From NCBI GenBank assembly GCA_034401795.1, contig CM067373.1, positions 41,423,781 through 41,487,780 on the forward strand: DNA of 64,000 nucleotides, in the 5' to 3' direction. Numbering within the stretch: position 1 is the first letter of the stretch; each line of letters begins with the position of its first letter. Origin of the DNA: Chaetoderma sp. LZ-2023a (lineage: Eukaryota; Mollusca; Caudofoveata; Chaetodermatida; Chaetodermatidae). The notes beneath the pieces are model-generated. The model saw nothing but the letters and a program-made list of their open reading frames with translations, was not told the DNA's origin and did not search any database. Positions 34,041 to 45,779 of the stretch are shown in pieces. A program made the translations under genes and the position numbers.

Positions 34041-35370
34041 TCAGTTTGTCGCCTCAGCTACATGTATGATCTGTACGTCAGTCAAAGAATCTTTGTCTGG
34101 GCCATATGTCATCATCCTAGTGGACATATTCGGTATAGACGAAGTCTCATGATTTTGCTTCTTCCCTAATAGACATGAGTCACCCAACACAGGAGCATCC
34201 GCTGACACTTGAACTTCTTGCAGCTCAGGAGAATCTGCTGACAATGGAATTTCTTGCAGCTCGGGTTCACTTTCATCGCATTCATCTCCAACTAGAACTG
34301 GTTCTTTGGATCTTGTCACCGGCTTGACATGTGAACTATTTCTAGCCTTTACTTCACCTCCTCTCTGGCAAATAACCATAGAACCTTTCTAACCAATCAC
34401 CTGGAATGGATCTTTAGAGAAATGTGGCTGCAGTTTGCCTTTGTTGTGGTTCTTCAAAAGCACCTTATCACCGATAGACAACTTAGAATCTCTGTTATTT
34501 CTGCGCTTCTCTGCATAGCTCTTTATCTTACTCTTGTTCTTCTTATCTCTAGCTCTGAACTCGACATCATCTGGCTTTGACTTAATTTCTGGTAACTTGG
34601 TCTTGATGGGTCGGCCAAACAATACTGTCGCAAGAGATTGACCTGCTGTACTGTGTGCAGTCACATGGCAGTTCCTGAGAAAGGAGAACATCTCTTGCTT
34701 CCAAGGTTTCCCTTCAAGCTGTGCTGACTTACACACTTTACCAAGGGGTTTCATAAAACTCCCGACCTCGCCATTAGCTTCTGGCCAATACGTGGTTACT
34801 CTCCGATGCTTGAAACCATATCTCTCTGCAAAATCACAAAATTCTTTGCTTTGAAAGGGAGGACCATTATCACTCCTTACTATCTCTGGTATGTCATGAG
34901 TTGAAAAGATTTTAATCCAACTTTGGAATTATAGTCCTTGCTGATGTTGCTCGAACAGAATCAACCTCTGGATACTGACTGTAATCATCGATGACAACTA
35001 AAAGGTAATTATCATGTGGAAATGGACCATAGAAGTCAATGCTAAGTTCTCGCCATGGACGATTTGGCAGCTCTGTCATCTGTACTGGCTCTCTTTTCAG
35101 ACCACTCACATTGGCTTGGCAGGCAACACATTGTTCTACTTTCGCTTTAACCATATTGTCTATACCGGAAACCCAACTCTTCTCTCTCAACAAGGCTTTG
35201 ACTTTATTGATTCCCTGATGACCTTCATGGGCAAGGTCAACAGCCCTCTCTTGAAGACTCCCTGCTAATACTACTCGATTACTCTTCAGAACTAAATCTT
35301 CCTCAAGGTTGACTGTTAGCTCATTCCGAAGCTTGCTGAATGACAGCAATACACAGTAATATTGTGACAA
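34041..35370 (-). pseudogene. Ty3/gypsy integrase
   Basis: Integrase would insert the cDNA of the element into the genome. The minus strand from 35370 shows the HHCC zinc domain (LAHEGHQGINKVKALL ... VEQCVACQ). The DD35E core follows: LSIDFYGPF for the first Asp, SDNGPPFQSKEF in another frame near 34860 for the second, and TYWPEANGEVGSF near 34770 for the Glu. IDDYSQYPEV lies in between. The C-terminal part has FLRNCHVTAHSTAGQSLATV, LFGRPIKTKLPEI, GDKVLLKN and a tail rich in Glu and Ser that ends near 34041. Frameshifts near 34910, 34755 and 34385 break it. No LTR was recognised beyond either end of this gag-pol. Confidence 0.82.
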
Positions 35371-36181
35371 TATTTCTGTTCTACTTGGGTTAACGATCGA
35401 CTGCCATATGCCACAACCTCTGGCTTTTCTGGATCAATGTATTGCACCAAAACACAACCTAGGCCCACTGATGATGCATCAACAATCACTTCTGTTTGTT
35501 TCTCCATATCAAAATGTGCCAACACTGGTTTCTGTGAAAGAACTGACATAATCTTCTGAACTGCTTCGTGCTGTTCTTTGCGCCACTCAAATTTGACATC
35601 TTTGCATGTCAACTTTCTTAAAGGGGCTGTAGCTGTGGAATAGACTGGGATAAATCTTGCACTATAGTTCACCATACCTAGTAGACTTTGAACTTCTTGT
35701 TTTGATTTTGGCTCTGATATCTTGGTTAAATCTTCAATTCTCCATGGATCTGGAGACATTCCTTGCTCAGAAAACACAAATCCAAAAAGTTGTACTTGTT
35801 GTATTCGCATTTGGCCGCATTTAAAGTCAAACTTTTCTTAATCAGTCTGTCAAATGTTGCTATGAAGTGCACTATCATGAGATGCTTGGTCGTTACCAAA
35901 GATGAGAATGTCATCTGATACATTGACGGCACCTGGTGTGCCCTCAATCACTTGACTAATAACATTCTGGACACTTCAGAAGCACTATTTACGCCAAAGG
36001 ATAATCTTTTGTAGTGCCTCAGACCTACGGGAGTTGAGAAAGTTGTGATGCGTCTCGACTCAGGATCAAGTTCTAGCTGGTGATACCCATTCTTGAGGTC
36101 TAACTTTGAGAATATACTAGCTCCATTCAACTTATTCTGAATGCCATGGGGTCACATGCCTCTCTCTCTGTCTCTCTCCCT

Positions 36182-36238
<57 letters not shown>

Positions 36239-36372
36239 ATAGCTATGTTTGGTTGCCTCATGGCCACGAACATCCTAATTTCATTTTGACACTTTGGTTT
36301 TGGAACACTAACAATGGGCGATACCCAGGGAGGTGGACCATTGACTTTTTCAATGATATCCATCACCTCCAA
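35316..36372 (-). pseudogene. Ty3/gypsy reverse transcriptase and RNase H
   Basis: From 36372 downwards: PPPWVSPIVSVPKPK and IRMFVAMRQPNIAI, then a (GA)n expansion in place of the usual RERHPIPT region. Next are NGASIFSKLDLKNGYHQLEL, RRITTFSTPVGLRHYKRLSF and the catalytic NVSDDILIFGND (about 35900). TLNAAKCEY and LLGMVNYSARFIP follow. RNase H is marked by VIVDASSVGLGCVLVQY and AYGSRSLTQVEQKY. Frameshifts near 35950, 35800 and 35340 and the microsatellite disrupt it. The SDD form of the catalytic box is normal in this group. Confidence 0.83.
36169..36235. repeat. (CT)n/(GA)n microsatellite inside the gypsy RT frame
   Basis: A near-perfect CT run (36188-36235, with a shorter CTCTCTGTCTCTCTCCCTCC lead-in) falls exactly where the RT sequence normally encodes Arg-Glu-Arg codons (AGAGAGAG). 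It may have grown by slippage from that short seed. Confidence 0.9.
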
Positions 36373-36549
36373 TCTCTCCAGTTCAGCTTCAAGTTTCTTC
36401 CTAGAGTGGAAAGGAATTCTACAATGTGGTTACGCTATGGGCTGAATAGAGTAATCGATGATAACCTTCCAGTTTACCGATACCATAGACCAGTTCTGGA
36501 TGTTTTTTTATGTACTTGTTTGCAGCACCATTTCCGCATACACTGTGTA

Positions 36550-36873
36550 CTACATGCTTTTTATCACATGTTCTGCAGCAGTTATTAAACCAAGTTTCCT
36601 TAAATTACGAAAACTTAACAGAGATGATTTTCCACCTGGGACTACATATAACTTATCTTTGACCATTTTACCACACGATTCAATAAGCGCATTAAACTTT
36701 CCCAATACATGTACATAGGGTCTGATCTGTGTTTTTGTAAGTATTAGTTTAGGTTTGGGGTTCATAGAATTGTATGCTGTCATATCCAATATTTTACACA
36801 TTGCACCACTATCAGCAGTAATGATAACTGGATTGTGATTTATACTAGCATCAAATTTATGTTGCTGCAACAT
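36550..36873 (-). pseudogene. Ty3/gypsy aspartic protease
   Basis: The minus strand reads VIITADSGAMCKILD, with the DSGA active-site box of retropepsins, and later LYVVPGGKSSLLSFRNLRKL, where a protease normally ends before the RT. It sits in the expected order between the Gag knuckle and the RT. Confidence 0.75.
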
Positions 36874-36990
36874 TTCAACACCACAGCTTGTATTGAAAAC
36901 ATATTCATGTTCTGAATCTGTTTCGACAACCTGGTTTACATGTGTTTTGACCTTGTATTGAGCTCTTGTCTTGCTGATTGATTTGGCAAA

Positions 36991-37420
36991 TCAAATTTTT
37001 AAGGGAAATTTGATTTTCCGAGACAAAACTTTACAAAATGCACTTTTATTACATCGATAGCATTCTACCCCCTTAGCAGGACATTCCTGCATACACCCTT
37101 TATGCGGGGAATTACGTCCACAATTACAACATTTAATAGGGCCATTATTAGACTGGTAGTGTTGAGAATGTTTTTTGTTCAATTGAAAATGTTCATGGGT
37201 CTGCTTTGTTGTTCTACCGTGCTGTTTGGACAACACAACATTGACCTCATGAGGACTAGTTGCTGTTTTAAGTGACTACTCAATTCCCGAAGCCTGGGTC
37301 AATGAAAGTTCGGACATACGACCATCTTTAAGAAGTATTTTGAGTGTCATTTTACCATCAGATAATCCCTTTCTATGAAGCTGGTTTGACGAACAACCAT
37401 GAATCAACTGCGACTTGACC
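36991..37420 (-). pseudogene. Ty3/gypsy Gag C-terminal part with Cys knuckles
   Basis: The minus strand reads KMTLKILLKDGRMSELSLTQ, then (past an in-frame TAG near 37275) SPHEVNVVLSKQHGR. A Cys-rich nucleocapsid part follows: CCNCGRN, CMQECPAKGVECYRCNK. It leads into the protease region. The 5' side joins an unrelated minus-strand LINE near 37,420-37,440, so the N-terminal Gag is missing. Confidence 0.7.
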
Positions 37421-39150
37421 TCAGAACTTTGATCTGCAAAAACACATTGAGACGCTTAGAACGTCTTGTACCCAACTTGTGGTATTCTCTCTAACACTGT
37501 AGTACTGGAGTTTATTGGCTAGACTTTGGTGGGGCACTTTGTTCAATGCTTTGGAGAAATCCAAAATGGCTGCATCGACTTGGCCAGACACATCGAGGAC
37601 TCTTGCTATATCAGTGGTGGTAATGTATAACTGCGCCTCGCAGCTGTGCTTGCACCTGAATCTGTGCTCGAGTTGTGTGAGAATGTCCAGGTTGTCACAA
37701 TGGTCCATGATGTTTGAGATGATGGTGTGTTCGAGGAGCTTACAACAGATACATGTGAGGCTAACAGGTCTGTAGTTGCTTGGTGTGGATTGGTCCCCTT
37801 TTTTGAAGACAGGAACAACTTGCGCCTTCTTCCAGTCCTGGGGTGTTTTGCCATGTTCTAAGGACTGCTGGAAAATAAAGGCTAAGAGGTCGCTTATTTG
37901 TGATCCTGTGTCTTTAAGCAGTCTAGCTCATACCTTGCCTGGGCCTGTAGCTTTTCTGGGGTTAAGCTGATATAAGAGCTTCTCTACTCCATTCCTGGTG
38001 ATCTTAGTGATTGCCATATCCGGGAATGGCGAAGGGCCTTTGTCTGGTATTGTGCATAGAGCTTCCCTAGTAAAAACTGAGGTGAATTGGTAATTTAAGA
38101 TGGATGCTTTTTGCTTGGCATGGACATTAACTGTTCCATTGGTTTTAAGTGGTGATACTCCACAAGAATCCTGGCGTTTAGCCTTTATGTACTGGTATAG
38201 TTTTCTTTGGTTGGGATCAGCTGCAGGGTCTAGCAGGTCTCCAATGTATTTCCAATAGTCAGCTTGTAGCGATTTTTGTTATGACTTCCGCAGGCTCCTG
38301 AAATGGAGCCACTTCCGCTCAGCTCAAATTTTCTTGGCTTTTGCGTGGGCCCGATTACGTTGATGGATTAGTCATTGATTTTTTTGGTGATCCAGGAAAG
38401 TTGATATTTATTGCCTTTCACAAGCTTTGTTGATATGTTACTGTCAGCTATCTTGATAAGGCCAGATTTGAAGAAGGTCAAGTTTTCTTCGACTGATTTT
38501 TGGGTTGGTAGGCATGTGTAGAAGTGTTCTTCCAATTTGGAGAGATCTTGTCTTATTTGCTCCCAATTAGCCTTATTGTCCATGTAGATCTTTCGGTCTT
38601 GTTTCTTATTGATCTTGGCTTTAATTTCAAGGTCTGCTATTATCAGCTGGTCATGGCCACTTCGTCCTGGTCCAGTGACACACGTATTAAACATACCAGG
38701 TCTATTAGTGAAGCACAGGTCCAAGGTATTTTGCCACCGTGTGGGGTCATGTACCACCTGGCCAAGCAGGAAGGGTTGCGCTATATCAAGCAGTTCGTTG
38801 TGGAGGGCTACATCTTTTGAACATGATTTGATACTAGAGTCAGTCCAGCAGATGCCTGGAAAGTTAAAGTCGCCTCGCAGGATTATTTTGGCGTTTTGAT
38901 TTTTTGTGCAGATTGTTTCAAGTGAGTCTCTGAGTTCATGTAAGGAACCGATGGATGATGTGGGTTTCCTATAATATAATCCTACATATAGAGAAGCTTC
39001 ACCATGCTTAAGGAATTCTGCCTACACTAAATTCACATTTGTTACTACGAGAGGCCTCTTGAATTTCAGTCGCATTAATGGCATTTTTGCAGTGATGCAG
39101 ACACCTCCTTTCCGTTGGTTGATTTGGTCAGTTCTAAATACATACTTTAT
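37421..39150 (-). pseudogene. L2/CR1-group LINE, endonuclease to mid-RT (LINE-B)
   Basis: From 39150 down: QINQRKGGVCITAKMPL, LYVGLYYRKPTSSIGS and IILRGDFNFPGICWTDSS (endonuclease), then WQNTLDLCFTNRPGM and SGHDQLIIADLEIK. A linker follows (DPAADPNQRKLYQYIKAKR). The RT has LNPRKATGPGKV, LEHGKTPQDWKKAQVVPVFK, NYRPVSLTCICCKLLEH and AAILDFSKALNKVPHQSL. It stops short of the catalytic box, where the gypsy piece begins. Frameshifts near 38280, 37930 and 37850. The part above 38305 recurs at 56095-56940. Confidence 0.78.
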
Positions 39151-39193
39151 AGATCATGTGCCAATAAAATAGTCTGATTCTGATTCTGTTTTC
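39120..39193 (+). repeat. Short LINE-type 3' end with (TCTGAT)n tail
   Basis: CCAATAAAATAGTCTGATTC followed by TGATTCTG looks like a poly(A)-signal-bearing LINE 3' end with a simple-repeat tail, squeezed between LINE-B and LINE-C. It recurs in the duplicate near 56946-56975. Confidence 0.4.
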
Positions 39194-39199
39194 CTGACT

Positions 39200-41515
39200 G
39201 AAGGGCTAGCATCAAGCGTGTTCCATGATCCAGGTCTTTGCATCCGTCAAAGCAGCGCATAACTCGTCAAAGAGGGACGCATCAGCTTATCATTGATGGT
39301 GAAATATGCAATGATGATGCTGGCATCTTGAGCGGATTCAAGAACCATTTTGGTTCACTCGCCATCCCTCTGGTGGACTAATCCTTCAATGAAGAGCACA
39401 AGAAAATTGTGGAACTTGATGTCCAGATAATTGAAGACGTGTGTAGCAATCATACTACTGGGACAGAATGTAAATCAGTAACTGAACCAGAGATCCAAAA
39501 GATCATTGCAGGATTTAAGAATAACAAATCAGCAGACCCGCATGGGCTAACACCAGAAAACTTAAAGCATGCACCAACTGTGGTAACACATCATCTCGTA
39601 AAGCTAATAAACTATATAATCAGTACATACTACATTCCATCTGATATGAAGCAAGGAATCTTAACTCCAGTATTAAAGAAGGGTAAGGATGATAAACAGC
39701 CTAGCAACTACCGAGGAATAACAGTCCTTTCAATTGTAGGCAAGATCTTGGAAAAAGTAATTTTACAACAGACAACACAACAGCATGATAATGTTCAGTC
39801 AAAGCTGCAAAGAGGTTTCACTGAAAGATCATCATCAGTAAACACAGCACTTATTATTTCAGAAGTGATCAATGAAGCTAAAGACAATCATCAGCAGCTC
39901 AGTATGGTAACCTTAGATGCTTGCAAAGCATTTGATGTAGTGTGGCATGCGTCCTTACTCCGAAAGATCTGCAACATTGGAATTGAGGGATCATTATGGC
40001 GAACCATCAAAGAGATATATACTGATGCTCAGTCTTCCGTCAAGATGAATAGAACCCTCTCAGACCCATTTGTGATATGCCAAGGAGTATGCCAATGTGG
40101 AATTCTCTCAACAATCTATTACAAACTCTTCAATAACAACCTTCTCAAAATAATTGAAGATGTGAATATTGGTGCTAAAATTGGGAACATTAACTGCAGT
40201 GCACCAACATGTGCAGATGACATAGCCCTATTAGCTCAGGACACCGATCACCTACAGGAGCTCCTAAACATAGTTCATAAATACACACTTCAAGTGCATT
40301 ACACTATAAACCCTGGGAAAGCGAACTAAATCTGCTCCAGTTATTTATCTAGGACACAGACAGATCCTTGAATCTAAATGTGAAACTCACTTAGGTATAG
40401 AACGGTCAACAAATGGGAAAGGCAATGTAGAAAAACGCATTCAAGCAACAAGAAGAACAGTCTATTCGCTGATGGGAGCTGAACTTCATGGAAATGGGGG
40501 ACCTTCCCCGTTAACTTCAGCGCATATATGGAAAATCTACTGTCTTCCACGATTACTGTTTGATCTAGAGGCCATTCAGATGACAAAGGCTGAGATTAGT
40601 GCATTGGAACTATTCCAACTGCCAATTCTTAAACAATTACAGTCCCTTCCAAAGAATACTACATCATCAGCAGCACTATGCCTACTAGAAATAAGACCCA
40701 TCCAAGCAGAGCTAGACTCCAGAAAACTAAAACTACTAGGAAACATCCTCAGAAATGACGATACTGTAGAATTCCAGATGGCAGCCAGACAACTTGCTGT
40801 AAAGAATATTAAGAGCAATAGTTGGTTTATGAAATGCTAAGAAATGCTTCATAAGTATCAGCTCCCAAGTGTCTACCAACCAATTAACAGCATGCTTGCA
40901 AAGTTAGCGTGGAAGGTGCAAGTATGCCTAGAGAAGTACATCAACTGTGCTGTACACAACGTCTGGAAAGAAGGCTTTGTTATGAAGACATCAACAAAAT
41001 ACTTAAAATGTCAATGTATGCACTGCAAACAACGTTCACCAGTGTTGGAACTCACTTGACAACACAACCAGGGATGTTAGACGGGCAGTAAAAAAGGCAA
41101 AGATTCTGACTGGCTCATACATCTTGCAAGCAATTCGGGCCCGTTTCAATCAATATGTTGTCTCTGACAAGTGTTTACTTTGCCATTCCGCACCTGAGGA
41201 CAGGAATCACTTCATTACAATATGTACAACATTGGAGGAGTCAAGAAAACCATATTTGAAGAGTATTCTCACCACCATGTACCTAGAAAATCACCCAGTC
41301 ATCATCAACACGTTATTAGCTGATCCCGAAAATACAACTCAGCTGATACTTGATCATACAATGATGATATCCAGATTGAACATTAAGCTGTCTCCAGCAA
41401 ATTCTCTCAAAATTGTGAAAACTACACGTTTTCTCTGCTATGCCATGCACCTCAAACGTGCACACTTGATTGAGGCAATTGTGTCTGTATAAATACCTCA
41501 ATGAACACTAATTAA
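39200..41515 (+). pseudogene. EN-RT LINE with C-terminal Cys/His motif (LINE-C), 5'-truncated
   Basis: A 306-codon open frame (39409-40329) carries RT blocks FKNNKSADPHGLTPENLKHA, GILTPVLKKGKD, NYRGITVLSIVGKILEKVIL, VTLDACKAFDVVWHASLL and VICQGVCQCGILSTIYYKLF. The catalytic box is APTCADDIALLAQ. After a frameshift at 40320 it continues with THLGIERSTNGKG, VYSLMGAELHGNG and LPRLLFDLEAIQM, and ends with KKAKILTG and the CLLCHSAPEDRNHFITIC knuckle, stopping at 41490. AATAAA lies at about 41516. CADD in place of YADD, together with the C-terminal Cys/His knuckle, resembles the I/Nimb-like group; the clade is uncertain. It is nearly identical to 57000-59279. Confidence 0.72.
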
Positions 41516-42100
41516 ATAAAACACAATCTAAATTTACCTATTCTTTATGTTACTAACATAACTTTCTTATTAATGTGTGAATGAAAAACTCTGCAATCAA
41601 TTTGACGTTAATTAATTTAATCCTACTCAGTCAGAGTAAATTTTGTGTATTCGTGTATTTAAGACTTTGTGTTATATAGACATTTTGAAGAACCGTTCGT
41701 ACCCTACTGTATTGTATTTCGTAATTTCCTCCTGTATATGGGAGCACCGACCAGACTGACAGCGTCACTGCTCAGTGAGGTTCCTGGTCACATATCCGCA
41801 CCCCTTGTGGTGTTTCTACAATTATTTGTGACATATTTACAGACAGTCTAGACAGTGAACCAGGGAGCCACCGACAGCGTCGCTGACAGCTATGACGTAG
41901 GTTGGTTAGAGCAAGCTGCCAACTATGCCGCACAGTGGAGTCCAGTCTGCTCACATCAGTACCATCTGCCTTTTTAGATAGGCGTCTTACAGGCTTCAGT
42001 TATGGTATCTTGGATATACTGATGACAGGGCTGACATCTGACATCTACTATTTACACTATCAGAGCGTATTCATGACTGAGCTCCCGATGCAGGGCCTGA
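41516..42100. other. LINE-C 3' flank, unassigned
   Basis: No gene recognised. Sequence is present at 59303-59890 with only a few base differences. Confidence 0.35.
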
Positions 42101-42290
42101 CACTCAGCGTGAGTTCTTTTACGTCCACCATGGCACAGACACCACACGAGTCCGACGGCTTTACGTCCCCTCCGAGGGACGTGTCATGTGATTGACGTAT
42201 CGAATGGCGCAGGTTTTTACACCTTGATCACATGCCTGAACGGGGAATCGAAACCGGGATTTCATCTAGAGCAGTGCAGGCAGTCAGAAA
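42100..42290 (+). repeat. Short repeat with a perfect ACGTCCC...GGGACGT hairpin
   Basis: ACGTCCC and GGGACGT pair across CTCCGA at 42163-42182. They are followed by GTGTCATGTGATTGACG and GAACGGGGAATCGAAACCGG, which resembles a tRNA-type GGTTCGAA box. The layout suggests a short non-autonomous repeat. The second copy is at 59887-60060. Confidence 0.4.
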
Positions 42291-45080
42291 GTGATGATGG
42301 TCATCGGGTTCACCATTACATAGTAGGCGGGTTGCATTAGCAGTGTAGCGGCTAAACTTAGCTATGTTCAGCTGAAGAATGTAACATCCTGTCAGTAGCT
42401 GTAGTCATACTGCAAGTAGGCGTATATCATAAGGTGATGTAGTAACAGAGTCAACTGCTGGATGTGCAGAGCAGAAATTAATTGGATAGTGCTGGACGTA
42501 CTCCAATGAGGGATACAGCTGCAGTTGCGAGTTGAGATTCGCAGACCATTGTTTGTGCATGTTGGTTCTGATAGTGGTCTTCCAGGCACATTTTCCTGGT
42601 GGGCTGTCCATGAGTTCATAGATGGATGGCAGCTCATACCTTGCCAATATCCTGCGTATGTCTGCAAACCAGCTCTCCTGGTCAAAGCCTCTCATAACAC
42701 TTTGTCTTACAGCTACTTCGAATAGAAGCATTTCCTGGTTTCCGCAGATATTTCTGGTCATGATGAGCTTCAACATATGTATACGAGCCTCAACTGGTAT
42801 GGTGCTGAATAGGATATAAGGTTATAGGTACGCAGTCCTGTGTGGAAGGCCTAATATTTGAAGTAGTAGTTTGTGGTAGAAATTGTCTACCAGATTAATT
42901 TCTGTCTTGTTAAGGATGTGAATGTCCAAACCGTGGAGTAGTACAGGAAGGACATATATCTCAATCAGGTGCATACTGGCATTTGACGTTATCCCATTGA
43001 TGCTGTGGAGTCCCACGCCCATGAGAGAGTAAGCTGCTCGTCTTGCCTTTTTTATGTTTTCATCAATGGTGGGCCGTGCACTAGCAATCTGATCACTCCT
43101 TTGGATTCCCAGATGGGGAGCACAGCCTGGTGCTGATACCAGTTCTTCATTTAGAGTAAATGCTGGCTTCTCCTGTTTACAGTTTGATAGGACGGCACAT
43201 TTCACTGGCTGCAGTTCATAGAATCTGTAGGTGCTGTAATAGCTTGATGCGTCTATCAAGTGCTGTAGCTGATATTCGCAGTTTGCGATTAGGCTGACAT
43301 CGTCAGCACAGGTCGGTGCTGCCGAGTGTACAGTCCCAATATAGGCACCACTACCAGTGGCATCTAAGCAGTTGAGCAGATTGTTGATGTACAGTTTGTA
43401 CTGGTCTGTTGATAATATGCTCCCTTGGCTGACACCTTGCTTGAACTGAATTTGCTCCGCTCACTCACCATGCTATTTCACTGTGGTGGGAGCATTTTTG
43501 TGAAGGTCTGTGATGACGGTCCAAGTGCCTCCCTCTATTCCAGCAAGATCAAGGCTTGTGTGGTTTACTATATCGAAGGCTGACTTGGCATCAAGGAGAG
43601 CAATGTATGTATTATGGTTCTTGATTCGCGATTCAGAGGTAGCTTCCTGGAGCATCAGTGCGCTGTACATTGGCGATAACCCATATGTAAATTCAAACTG
43701 AAGAGGGTGTTGTGTTTTAAGTACTGTCTGTTGGATGCAGACTTTCAGAAGGTTAACGTTACTGTAACACCGCGATAGGATGTAGCTTGGTTAGGATTGC
43801 CTTTTTTTCTTATAGACTGGTGTTAATTGGCCTACCTTGAAGATGTCTGGAATGGTTTTAAGTTTGCCAATAGCATTCAAGATTAAGGTCAGCAGGTGCA
43901 TCGTTACAATCCCACCTCCTTTTAGGTGTTCGGCTGATATGCCATCAGTATCCGAGGCTTTGCCACTGTTTAATCGCTTGACTGCTTGCTCTACTTCACC
44001 GTATGTGAATTGGATCATTTAATTTTCTCCTGCTGCAATGTCAGATAGCACCAGTTCATCAAACTCCAGTTATGCTTTCCTATGGACATCAGCTGGGATA
44101 TTTGGTGGGGTGGCAAGCTGTGAGAAATGTGAATACCATCCCTCTATGATGCCGTCTTTTGGGAATGTATCTACCTGGACTTTGAGTTCTGTAACTTTAG
44201 GTACTCCACAGCTTCGCTGTTTGCTGATTGGCCTAATGAATAGTCTTCTATCATTCCCTCTGGAAAACAGTAGGGTTTGGATGTCAGCGTTACGCTTGTC
44301 CGCTACTGATCTTCTTTGTGCCTGGCGCAGTAGCCTTTTGGCTCTAGATCTTCGGGTTGAGGCTGGCTGGTTTTGGCTTGATGGTCTGTTACAGGTCTTC
44401 CAATTATGGAGAGCTATCTAATTTCTGCGACAGCATCAGCAATTTCATTATTCCATAGCCGGAAAGGCCTCTGGCGTTTTTGGATAATCTGCGGTGATGA
44501 GGCAGTAGCGGCTGCATGGAGAGTGTCACGGAGATTAGTGTATACAGTACATATGTCTAGCATATTCTTGATCTCAGGATTATATCTGTCCAATGCCTTT
44601 TGCAGGTACTCTTTATAGCCTTTGCTATGGACTTTGCTCCAGTTTACTTTCTGAGGGAGCAGCATTGCTGTCTGCATCAGTTTTATTCACAGCGACTGAA
44701 TTGCGATGTTAAGCGAGATTGAGAGAGGATAGTGATCAGAGCAGTTACTGGCCATTTCATGCTAATCCACGTCTACGTTTCTATGTGATGAGTGTTCTGG
44801 TAGTAGGAAATAATCTATGGTTGAGCTCCCAGCATTACTGGCATGTATGAAGGTAGGTCCAGATGTTTTATACAATAGACCTTGTTCTTGCAAGAAATCT
44901 CACATCAGGCGGTGTCGCTTGAACTTCTCTCTGATGGTTAGATCACAATTAAGATCTCCTGCTATGAGTATATTATGTGAGACACAGTACTTTTGGGAGA
45001 TTTCATATAGCTGATCTAGCGCTTCGGTAAAATGTCTATAGGGGTGAGCCCATCGAGGCTGGATTTCCACACACAGCTAC
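42200..45080 (-). pseudogene. EN-RT LINE of the same clade, opposite strand (LINE-D)
   Basis: From 45080 down: CVEIQPRWAHPYRHFTEALD-like start, ILIAGDLNCDLTIREKFKRH and STIDYFLLPEHSSHRN (endonuclease); WNNEIADAVA and a basic linker. The RT has LNSGKASDTDGISAEHLKGG, VGQLTPVYKKK, YIALLDAKSAFDIVNHTSLD and the catalytic APTCADDVSLIANCEYQL at about 43300. LGIQRSDQIASA and LLHGLDIHILNK follow, then a C-terminal WFADIRRILARYELPSIYEL and the knuckle CNGEPDDHHHFLTACTAL near 42260. Many frameshifts. It points toward LINE-C, giving a head-on pair of related LINEs. Confidence 0.73.
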
Positions 45081-45479
45081 ATGCCGTTGAAAATGGCAGC
45101 TTCCATAACTGCATTATTTTATTTTTAATCTATTTCTAGTAATAATAATCAACTGTTATTCACTTAAAAATGGCAGCTCAAAATCAATCCAAGACAATAG
45201 GTTTAAGGCTATATCCAATAAGACTATCTGAAACAGGTATGGCTGTTTTCATCCTTTTATTACCAGTTTTCGTGCGATCTTCTACTTGAAGCCAGTGAAT
45301 CTGCATCACGATGACTGTGCTATATGAAACACCACTTTAGAGCTAGAGACTGAACTATCTTTTCAAAGTAATCAGGCAGAAAGGAGTGGACTAGCCTGAA
45401 CCTGTCCACAAAGTTGTGCTGCATACCATGCTTGATGCCCGTCTGCTATCTTTATAAGTTTATTCACTGCTATGGCACG

Positions 45480-45740
45480 TCAAAAGGACTACAATTGCCA
45501 ATTTAGCCTACAGACAACTCATCGTTAATCGCCCAACTGACGAAACCTGGTTCTCTATGATCTCAACATTATTCTACAAATACAATCTCGGTAGCCCTCT
45601 GCAATTCATGGAGAATCCTGTAGATAAGAGCTCATGGAATTCGAGAATACGTTCCAATGTCAACTCTGTATGGACAATTCAGTTGCAAGAAGCAGCTCAC
45701 ACAAAGAGCACACTAAGACACCTTCAATCAATCAATCAAT
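45480..45740 (+). pseudogene. Small LINE C-terminal fragment, plus strand
   Basis: TWFSMISTLFYKYNLGSPLQ, then KSSWNSRIRSNVNSVWTIQL aligns with the C-terminal region of LINE-D (WFADIRRILARYELPSIYEL; KCAWKTTIRTNM). It ends in a short (ATCA)n run, CAATCAATCAATCAATCA, a likely LINE 3' tail. It recurs at 63030-63300. Confidence 0.5.
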
Positions 45741-45779
45741 CAATCACATTCTATTTCTGTAAGTAGGCGGCTACTAGCC

